From contig SXYT01000081.1 of assembly GCA_005788205.1 (NCBI GenBank), forward strand, positions 1 to 8,952: 8,952 nt of DNA, read 5' to 3'. The translations under genes and the position numbers were made by a program. Source of the stretch: Actinomycetota bacterium. Lineage in GTDB: Bacteria > Actinomycetota > Acidimicrobiia > Acidimicrobiales > Ilumatobacteraceae. Positions 1 through 5,555 of this stretch are shown here, piece by piece. The notes under the pieces were generated by a model. That model did not search any database. It worked only from the letters and a program-made list of their open reading frames with translations, and had not been told where the DNA came from. The stretch's first letter is position 1; every line of letters starts with the position of its first letter.

Positions 1-117
1 ATGGTGCAGGACCTGCGCACCGAGGTCGAGTCCGGGAATGTCGCCGCGGTGCTCGACGTCGATCTCGACGAGTTCATGGAGGGTTACCTCCGCTGGCGCA
101 GGTCCCAGGCCGAATAG
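1..117 (+). CDS. prfB: Peptide chain release factor 2 (RF2), C-terminal end, partial
   Basis: The window opens inside this gene; frame 1 reads 38 residues to a TAG at 115-117. The peptide begins MVQDLRTEVESGN and ends with a YLRWRRSQAE tail. Actinobacterial RF2 proteins end in a very similar way: a VKDLRTE motif, a GN-AVLDGDLD stretch, then an (I/L)RWR tail. RF2 releases finished peptides from ribosomes stopped at UGA or UAA. The ATG at base 1 is an internal methionine, not the start, because this motif lies at the extreme C-terminus of the family. The position directly upstream of ftsE supports the call, since prfB sits before ftsEX in many actinobacteria. The catalytic GGQ region and any programmed frameshift site lie outside the window. 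The identification rests on a short tail plus context. Confidence 0.85.
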   Translation: MVQDLRTEVESGNVAAVLDVDLDEFMEGYLRWRRSQAE

Positions 118-155
118 GCGGGACAGGCCGACAGGGGTGCTCCCTGCGCCGCTGC

Positions 156-161
156 TAGGTT
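156..161 (+). promoter_or_regulatory. Candidate extended -10 element (TAGGTT) upstream of ftsE
   Basis: TAGGTT fits the actinobacterial TANNNT -10 pattern, and a TG at 153-154 gives the extended form TGnTAnnnT. It lies 10 bases before the ftsE ATG, so a transcript started here would have almost no leader. There is no recognisable -35 hexamer. ftsE may instead be read mainly by transcription through prfB. This is pattern evidence only. Confidence 0.3.
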
Positions 162-162
162 C

Positions 163-166
163 GGAG
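163..166 (+). promoter_or_regulatory. Ribosome binding site of ftsE (GGAG)
   Basis: GGAG ends five bases before the ATG at 172. It supports this start over any alternative when the gene is translated from a longer, prfB-linked message. On a transcript starting at the candidate promoter just upstream, this site would be partly or wholly missing. Confidence 0.5.
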
Positions 167-171
167 TCTTC

Positions 172-849
172 ATGATCCGTCTCGAAAACGTCTCCAAGAT
201 GTACGGCAACGAGACCCCCGCCGTGCGTGATGCCTCCTTCGACGTGGCGAAGGGTGACTTCGTGTTCCTCGTCGGCCCGTCCGGGTCCGGCAAGTCCACC
301 CTGTTGCGCCTCGTCAACCGACAGGAGCGTCCCGAGAGGGGCAACGTGTGGGTTGCGGGCCGGAACATCAACGAACTGCCGAACAGCCAGATCCCGTTCC
401 TGCGGCGCACCATGGGGAACGTCTTCCAGGACTACAAGCTCCTGGCGAACAAGACGGTGTTCGAGAACGTCGCCTTCGCCCTCGAGGTCATCGGCAAGCC
501 CCGCCACCTGATCGCCCAGCAGGTGCCCCAGGTCCTCGATCTGGTCGGGCTCGCGGGCAAGGAGGACCGGTTCCCCAACCAGCTCTCCGGAGGCGAGCAG
601 CAGCGCGTGTCGATCGCGCGGGCCTTCGTGAACAGGCCGTTCATCCTGCTCGCCGACGAGCCGACGGGCAATCTCGACCCTGCGACGGGCGAGGGCATCA
701 TGTCGCTCCTCGACGAGATCAACCGCACGGGGACGACGGTGGTCATGGCCACCCACGACCACCGCGTGGTGAACGCCATGCGCAAGCGCGTGATCCAGCT
801 CGACCGCGGTGTCATTGTGCGTGACCAGGAGAGGGGCGTGTACGAATGA
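172..849 (+). CDS. ftsE: Cell division ATP-binding protein FtsE
   Basis: FtsE is the cytoplasmic ATPase of the FtsEX complex. ATP hydrolysis by this type VII ABC system is relayed through FtsX to activate peptidoglycan hydrolases at the septum rather than to move a substrate. The 225-residue protein shows a complete ABC nucleotide-binding domain: Walker A GPSGSGKST (35-43), Q-loop Q86 in VFQDYKLL, signature LSGGEQQR (138-145), Walker B FILLADEP (157-164) with catalytic E163, D-loop NLD (167-169) and switch H195. Length is normal for the family. The ATG has a GGAG five bases upstream. The stop overlaps the ftsX start as ATGA, which implies translational coupling and fixed stoichiometry. It lies 54 bp after prfB. 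The FtsX partner excludes other MacB/LolD-like ATPases, so the call is firm. Confidence 0.97.
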   Translation: MIRLENVSKMYGNETPAVRDASFDVAKGDFVFLVGPSGSGKSTLLRLVNRQERPERGNVWVAGRNINELPNSQIPFLRRTMGNVFQDYKLLANKTVFENVAFALEVIGKPRHLIAQQVPQVLDLVGLAGKEDRFPNQLSGGEQQRVSIARAFVNRPFILLADEPTGNLDPATGEGIMSLLDEINRTGTTVVMATHDHRVVNAMRKRVIQLDRGVIVRDQERGVYE

Positions 850-1751
850 TCCAGCGTGTCTCCTATGCCCTCCGCGAGACCCTCGCCAACTTCCGCCGCA
901 ACGTGACGCTGTCGGTGGCGGCCGTCATCACCTCCGCCGTGTCGTTGCTGCTCGTCGGCACCACGTTCCTCATCCAGCGCGCCTTCGACAACCTGCTCGT
1001 GCAGTGGAAGGGCGACGTCGGGATGATCGTCTTCGTGCGCCCGGACGTCCAGCCGGACGCGCTCGCGTTCATCGAACAGACGATCAAGTCGCAGCCGAAC
1101 CTGGTGAAGACCGAGGAAGTGGAGTACCTGGACAAGACCGCGAGTTATGAGGAGGCGAAGCGCGTCTTTGCCGGCGACCCGACCACGCTCAGTCTCCTCT
1201 CGATCGACACCATCCCGACGCAGTTCAAGGTGGTGCCCTCCACCACCGACCCCGAACTCGTGCGCAGCCTTGCGTCGCAGTTCCGTGGTCTCCCCGGTGT
1301 CTCCGGGGTCGCCCTCGCCGAGGACGAGTTCGAGGTCATCAGCACGCTCTCGGGTTTCGTGCGCACCGTCACCATCGGGATGTCGCTGGTGCTGCTCGCC
1401 GTGGCGGTGATCCTGATCTGGAACACGATCCGCACGGCCATCTTCGCCCGCCGCCGCGAGATAGAGGTGATGAAACTCGTCGGGGCGACCGACTGGTTCA
1501 TCCGCGTCCCGTTCATCCTCGAGGGACTCGTCCAGGGCCTCGTCGGGGCCATCGTGTCGTGCGGGGGCCTGTGGGCGCTCAACTCCGCGTGGACGAACGG
1601 CGTGGCCGGGTTCAAGGCGGGAACAGGGGTCAGTGCGCTCGTGGTGCCGTCGGGGTACACAACCGGCGTCATGGTGAGCCTCCTCGTCATCGGGGCGCTC
1701 GCGGGCGGCATCGGGTCCGGTGTCGCCTCCAGCAAGTTCCTCGACGTCTGA
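846..1751 (+). CDS. ftsX: Cell division protein FtsX (permease-like)
   Basis: FtsX is the membrane half of FtsEX. It passes the ATPase cycle of FtsE across the membrane to septal cell-wall hydrolases. The 301-residue protein has the family topology: a cytoplasmic N-terminus with the ANFRRN stretch, TM1 at about 22-44, an extracytoplasmic domain at about 45-168, then TM2 (about 172-192), TM3 (about 222-246) and TM4 (about 273-294). The cytoplasmic loop after TM2 carries RRREIEVMKLVGAT (202-215), the conserved FtsX coupling segment. The start overlaps the ftsE stop (ATGA, 846-849), so no separate ribosome binding site is needed. Many actinobacteria have a secreted peptidoglycan hydrolase gene and/or smpB next. 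Neither is here; a short gap leads to a crotonase gene. Confidence 0.96.
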   Translation: MIQRVSYALRETLANFRRNVTLSVAAVITSAVSLLLVGTTFLIQRAFDNLLVQWKGDVGMIVFVRPDVQPDALAFIEQTIKSQPNLVKTEEVEYLDKTASYEEAKRVFAGDPTTLSLLSIDTIPTQFKVVPSTTDPELVRSLASQFRGLPGVSGVALAEDEFEVISTLSGFVRTVTIGMSLVLLAVAVILIWNTIRTAIFARRREIEVMKLVGATDWFIRVPFILEGLVQGLVGAIVSCGGLWALNSAWTNGVAGFKAGTGVSALVVPSGYTTGVMVSLLVIGALAGGIGSGVASSKFLDV

Positions 1752-1782
1752 GCCCGTCTCGCAGGGCCTGTCCCGCCGGCAA

Positions 1783-1788
1783 TAGGGT
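1783..1788 (+). promoter_or_regulatory. Candidate leaderless promoter -10 element (TAGGGT) of the crotonase gene
   Basis: TAGGGT matches TANNNT and ends six bases before the GTG at 1795. Transcription normally starts about seven bases after the -10 element, which would make the GTG the first codon of a leaderless message, a common arrangement in actinobacteria. There is no clear -35 box. The same bases contain AGGG seven bases from the GTG, so a weak Shine-Dalgarno role cannot be excluded. Confidence 0.5.
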
Positions 1789-1794
1789 GCGGGC

Positions 1795-2655
1795 GTGAGC
1801 TACGAACACATCTCCCTTGATATCGCCGACGGCATCGCCACGATCACCCTGAACCGTCCCGACAAACTGAACGCGTTCACCGGAACGATGATGCACGAGA
1901 TGATCGCTGCGTTCGACCGCACGGATGCGGACGACGACGTCAAGGCCGTGATCGTCACCGGCGCGGGAAGGGGCTTCTGCGCCGGCGCAGACCTGTCGTC
2001 GGGCGGGGACACGTTCTCCCGCGGCGGCAGCGACGTGGTGGACAGGAAGGGAATCCCGCGCGACGGCGGCGGGCTGCTGACCCTGCGCATCTTCGACAGC
2101 CTGAAGCCGGTGATCGGTGCCATCAACGGCGCCGCCGTGGGAGTGGGGGTCACGATGACGCTCCCCATGGATATCCGGCTCGCGAGCGAGGACGCGAAGT
2201 TTGGGTTCGTCTTCGCCAGGCGCGGCATTGTCCCCGAGGCGTGCAGCAGTTACTTCCTGCCCCGGCTGGTCGGCATCCAGCAGGCCACCGAGTGGGTCTT
2301 CACCGGCCGCGTCTTCCCGGCTGCCGAGGCGAAGGAGGCGGGCCTCGTGCGCAGCGTGCACGCCCCGGCCGACCTCCTGCCCGCCGCGCGGGCTCTCGCC
2401 CGGGAGATCGCGGACAACACCGCGCCCGTGTCCGTCGCGCTGTCGCGCAGGATGCTGTGGCGGATGCTCGGCGCCTCCCACCCGATGGACGCGCACCGCG
2501 TCGACTCGCGCGGGATCATGGAGCGGGGCCGCAGTGCCGACTCCCGCGAGGGCGTTGTCAGCTTCCTGGAGAAGCGCCCCGCGTCCTATCCGGACAAGGT
2601 GAGCGCCGGCCTGCCGGACGTGTTCCCGGGCTGGGTCGATCCAGAGTTCTCCTGA
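1795..2655 (+). CDS. Crotonase-superfamily protein (enoyl-CoA hydratase/isomerase family), possibly an isomerase
   Basis: This is a 286-residue member of the crotonase (ECH/isomerase) superfamily, which acts on acyl-CoA thioesters through an enolate held in an oxyanion hole. Visible features are the N-terminal NRPDKLNAF (20-28), the first oxyanion segment GRGFCAGADL (58-67) and the second at about 109-120 (INGAAVGVGV). By hand alignment to rat mitochondrial hydratase, the two catalytic glutamates (E144, E164) fall at T120 and F140, so ordinary hydratase activity is doubtful. E148, in GIVPEA, falls where the delta3,delta2-enoyl-CoA isomerases of the Eci1 type carry their catalytic glutamate. 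Isomerase or another crotonase reaction is therefore likelier; the substrate is unknown. GTG is chosen as start for its fit to the N-terminal core (MSYEHISLDI) and the -10 spacing. The haemoglobin gene follows after one base, so the pair is probably cotranscribed. Confidence 0.88.
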   Translation: MSYEHISLDIADGIATITLNRPDKLNAFTGTMMHEMIAAFDRTDADDDVKAVIVTGAGRGFCAGADLSSGGDTFSRGGSDVVDRKGIPRDGGGLLTLRIFDSLKPVIGAINGAAVGVGVTMTLPMDIRLASEDAKFGFVFARRGIVPEACSSYFLPRLVGIQQATEWVFTGRVFPAAEAKEAGLVRSVHAPADLLPAARALAREIADNTAPVSVALSRRMLWRMLGASHPMDAHRVDSRGIMERGRSADSREGVVSFLEKRPASYPDKVSAGLPDVFPGWVDPEFS

Positions 2656-2656
2656 C

Positions 2657-3067
2657 ATGTCCGGTGCGGGCCCGACGCTCCACGACACCGTGGGCCCGGC
2701 GTTCTTCGTCGACCTCGTCGACCGCTTCTACGAGGGCGTGGAGGGGGACCCCGTCCTCATCCCTCTCTACCCGGACGGTGCGGACACGGCGGGTGCACGC
2801 GAGCGCCTCGCGATGTTTCTCGCCCAGTACTGGGGTGGCCCGCACGACTACATGGAGAAGCGCGGCCACCCGATGCTGCGTGCGCGCCACAACCAGTGGG
2901 TGATCGGCCCCCAGCAACGTGACCGCTGGTTGGTGCACATGCTCGCGGCGCTCGAGTCGGCGGTGGCCGCGCTGCCGCTCGACCAGGGCACGAAGGACGA
3001 CGTGCTGGGTCAGGTCGCCACGTACATGGTCAACGCGGCGGAGCACCTGCGCAACGCGGACTCATGA
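2657..3067 (+). CDS. glbO: Group II truncated haemoglobin (trHbO/GlbO type)
   Basis: This small (136 residues) 2-over-2 haem protein is of the class that in mycobacteria binds O2 tightly and is linked to respiration, peroxide chemistry and NO/ROS handling. Aligned by eye to Mycobacterium tuberculosis GlbO, the haem-pocket residues are all kept: TyrB10 = Y25 (in RFYEGV), TyrCD1 = Y38 (in LYPD), proximal HisF8 = H78 (in RARHNQ) and TrpG8 = W91 (in RDRWL). The family motif QYWGGP is at 57-62 and KRGHPMLR at 68-75. Length is close to the roughly 128 residues of the mycobacterial protein. The ATG lies one base after the crotonase TGA, with no clear Shine-Dalgarno, so translation is probably coupled. 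The TGA (3065-3067) abuts the stop of the convergent methyltransferase gene. Family assignment is firm; the physiological role is inferred. Confidence 0.95.
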   Translation: MSGAGPTLHDTVGPAFFVDLVDRFYEGVEGDPVLIPLYPDGADTAGARERLAMFLAQYWGGPHDYMEKRGHPMLRARHNQWVIGPQQRDRWLVHMLAALESAVAALPLDQGTKDDVLGQVATYMVNAAEHLRNADS

Positions 3068-3877
3068 GCGCCCGTTCGGTCCGAGCGCGTGCAGTGCGAT
3101 CGCCGCGGCCGCGCCCACGTTGAGGCTGTCCGTGCCGGCGTGCATGGGGATCCGCACGCGCGTGCCGGCCTCGACGAGCAGGCCCGCCGACAGTCCGCCG
3201 CGCTCGCTCCCGAGCATGAGCGCCACCTTCCCCCCGGCCGGGGGCACCACGCGGGAGATGTCAACAGCCGAGGTGTCAGGGGTCGTCGCGTAGGAGTGGT
3301 GGCCGTGGTGTTCGACCAGTGACGCGATCTCGTCTGCTTGCCCCGCGCGCGCGAACGGGATGGAGAGCGCGGTTCCCATGCTGACCCGGAGCGCGCGGCG
3401 GGCCAGCGGGTCGGCGCTGGTGGCATCCAGGAGGATCCCGTCCCACCCGAGTGCGGCCGCGCTGCGCAGTATCGCGCCCACGTTCGTCGGGTTGTCGATT
3501 GCCTCGAGGACGACCACGAACCTGGCGTTGGAGAGGAGTCGTGCGGGGGAGACGAGGGCGGGCCGGGCGAACAGTCCCGTTGCGGTCAGCGGAACACCGA
3601 GGCCCGTGACCTCCCTGCGGATCGCGTCGTCGCCGACGTACACCGGGACAGTCGCGCTGACCCGCGGGGCGAGAGCATCTGCCTGACGCGCGTCGCAGAG
3701 GAGCGCCACCGCCGCCGCACCGGACTCGATGGCGCGGGACACGACAAGGTCGCCCTCCGCGACGAACATGCCGGCACCGACTTTCTCCTGCCGCTGGGGG
3801 CGGCTCGCGAGCTGGCGCTCCCGCCACCTGAACGCGTCGAGGCGGGGGTCAGACGCGTCCTCGACCCGGATGATCAT
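3062..3877 (-). CDS. SpoU/TrmH-family RNA 2'-O-ribose methyltransferase
   Basis: This 271-residue SPOUT-class enzyme transfers a methyl group from S-adenosylmethionine to a ribose 2'-OH in rRNA or tRNA. The N-terminal part (about 35-105) looks like the SpoU substrate-binding domain, with MFVAEGDLVVSRAIESG at 37-53. The C-terminal knot domain has all three motifs: motif 1 NPTNVGAILR (129-138) with N132 and catalytic R138, motif 2 MLGSERGGL (221-229) with E225, and motif 3 IPM...SLNVG (243-255) with N253. Length and layout match actinobacterial proteins usually annotated as 23S rRNA methyltransferases. The exact nucleotide cannot be read from sequence, and no symbol is assigned. The gene starts seven bases after the menB stop with no obvious ribosome binding site, so it is probably cotranscribed and coupled with menB. 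Its last six bases overlap the convergent haemoglobin gene. Confidence 0.93.
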   Translation of the reverse strand: MIIRVEDASDPRLDAFRWRERQLASRPQRQEKVGAGMFVAEGDLVVSRAIESGAAAVALLCDARQADALAPRVSATVPVYVGDDAIRREVTGLGVPLTATGLFARPALVSPARLLSNARFVVVLEAIDNPTNVGAILRSAAALGWDGILLDATSADPLARRALRVSMGTALSIPFARAGQADEIASLVEHHGHHSYATTPDTSAVDISRVVPPAGGKVALMLGSERGGLSAGLLVEAGTRVRIPMHAGTDSLNVGAAAAIALHALGPNGRS

Positions 3878-3884
3878 GGTGCGG

Positions 3885-4796
<912 letters not shown>

Positions 4797-4984
4797 TGTT
4801 CCACCGCCAGGTCGATACTCCTCCAGCCGATGACACCGGACACGCCCGGGCTGTCTCCGCGGGTGGCGGGACCGGGCCCGGGACAACGCGGCGGGGGGAT
4901 TCGCGCCCGCCCGGGCCGCACCACCGGCATTCTCGTGCTGTCGGTGGCGGAAGCGGGACGGGGCCTGCGTATCGTTCAGCGGCA
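4797..4984. promoter_or_regulatory. Divergent intergenic region between menB and the flavin reductase gene
   Basis: This 188-bp stretch separates the divergent starts of menB (4796) and the FMN reductase (4985), so it should hold both promoters. On the + strand a TANNNT element is visible at 4970-4975. On the - strand nothing better than TATCGA (4817-4812) is seen for menB. GCCCGGG occurs three times, at 4844, 4876 and 4909. The first and third extend to the palindrome GCCCGGGC, and the second lies within a 10-bp palindrome at 4872-4881. No convincing small ORF or RNA gene is seen. Confidence 0.5.
4970..4975 (+). promoter_or_regulatory. Candidate -10 element (TATCGT) of the flavin reductase gene
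   Basis: TATCGT matches TANNNT and ends nine bases before the ATG at 4985. Transcription from here would begin within about three bases of the start codon, so the message would be leaderless or nearly so. No Shine-Dalgarno precedes the ATG (TTCAGCGGCA), which fits this reading. No -35 box is recognisable. Confidence 0.42.
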
Positions 4985-5506
4985 ATGAAGACCATCGTCG
5001 CGTTCTCGGGCTCCACGAGGGCCGCCTCCTTCCACACCCGCATCATCCGCGCGCTCCCCGGGCTCGCGCCCGACGGCCTGCAGATCGCCCACTTCGACCT
5101 CGCCGACGTGCCGTTCTACAACCAGGACCTCGAGGGCGATGCCCAGCCCTCAGCAGTGATCGCCATGCGCACCGCGGTGGCGGAGGCCGACGGCGTCCTG
5201 TTCGCCGCGCCCGAGTACAACGGCTCCTACTCTGCGCTCACCAAGAACACTGTCGACTGGCTGACCCGTCCGATGGGTGGCGGGGCACTGCGCGGCAAGA
5301 AGGTGATGGTCGTCAGCGTGACGCCCGGTCCCGGCGGTGGCCAGCGCATCTCGAAGACGCTCTCCGAGGTGCTGCCGTTCTTCGACAACGAGGTCGTCTC
5401 GGTCGTCAACGCAGCAACCGTGCACGAGAAGATCGCCGCTGACTCCGACACGGTGACGGATGCTGACCTCGCCGTCGCACTGCGCGACGGCCTCGCCTCC
5501 TTCTGA
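4985..5506 (+). CDS. NAD(P)H-dependent FMN reductase-like flavoprotein
   Basis: This 173-residue flavodoxin-like protein belongs to the NADPH-dependent FMN reductase/chromate reductase family (ChrR, YieF, azoreductase relatives). It most likely binds FMN and reduces flavin, quinones or other small acceptors with NAD(P)H in the cytoplasm. The first beta strand MKTIVAFSGSTR carries the phosphate-binding GSTR (9-12). The second FMN-contact motif, PEYNGSYSALTKNTVDWL (76-93), is the family hallmark, and the strand VMVVSVTPGPGGGQ (107-120) follows. Length is typical. ATG 4985 is chosen because MKTIVAFSGS is the usual N-terminus; the frame is open 63 codons further up, but that stretch is low-complexity intergenic DNA. 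It is divergent from menB and convergent with the carboxylase. Quinone reduction would suit a neighbour of a menaquinone gene, but that is inference. Confidence 0.9.
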   Translation: MKTIVAFSGSTRAASFHTRIIRALPGLAPDGLQIAHFDLADVPFYNQDLEGDAQPSAVIAMRTAVAEADGVLFAAPEYNGSYSALTKNTVDWLTRPMGGGALRGKKVMVVSVTPGPGGGQRISKTLSEVLPFFDNEVVSVVNAATVHEKIAADSDTVTDADLAVALRDGLASF

Positions 5507-5511
5507 GGCCG

Positions 5512-5528
5512 CCGCGGTCAGGCCGCGG
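5512..5528. terminator. Candidate hairpin between convergent flavin reductase and carboxylase genes
   Basis: In the 49-bp gap between the two convergent stops, CCGCGG at 5512-5517 can pair with CCGCGG at 5523-5528 around a 5-base loop. The stem is all G-C and works on either strand, so it could end both transcripts. There is no T-tract, as is common in high-GC bacteria, and CCGCGG is itself palindromic. Function is uncertain. Confidence 0.3.
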
Positions 5529-5555
5529 ACGCCGCAGTCCCGCCCGCCCCGGGTC

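Noticed and set aside
1..117. An independent small protein starting at the ATG at base 1
   Set aside because: The peptide matches the C-terminal tail of RF2 and lies in the expected prfB position, so the ATG is internal.
132..146. CAGGG/CCCTG inverted repeat between prfB and ftsE as a terminator
   Set aside because: The stem is only 5 bp, has no T-tract, and lies where a prfB-ftsE message would normally be read through.
1752..1767. GCCC/GGGC inverted repeat after ftsX as a terminator
   Set aside because: Four base pairs around an 8-base loop is too weak to support in DNA of this composition.
1687..2688. A 333-codon open frame on the - strand opposite the crotonase
   Set aside because: It is low-complexity, rich in Arg/Ala/Gly/His, has no recognisable motif, and runs through the ftsX end, the crotonase and the haemoglobin start, all of which have strong family signatures.
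4797..4985. N-terminal extension of MenB by 63 codons
   Set aside because: The extension is Arg/Pro-rich, matches nothing in MenB, and would fill the divergent promoter region. ATG 4796 gives the family's usual length.
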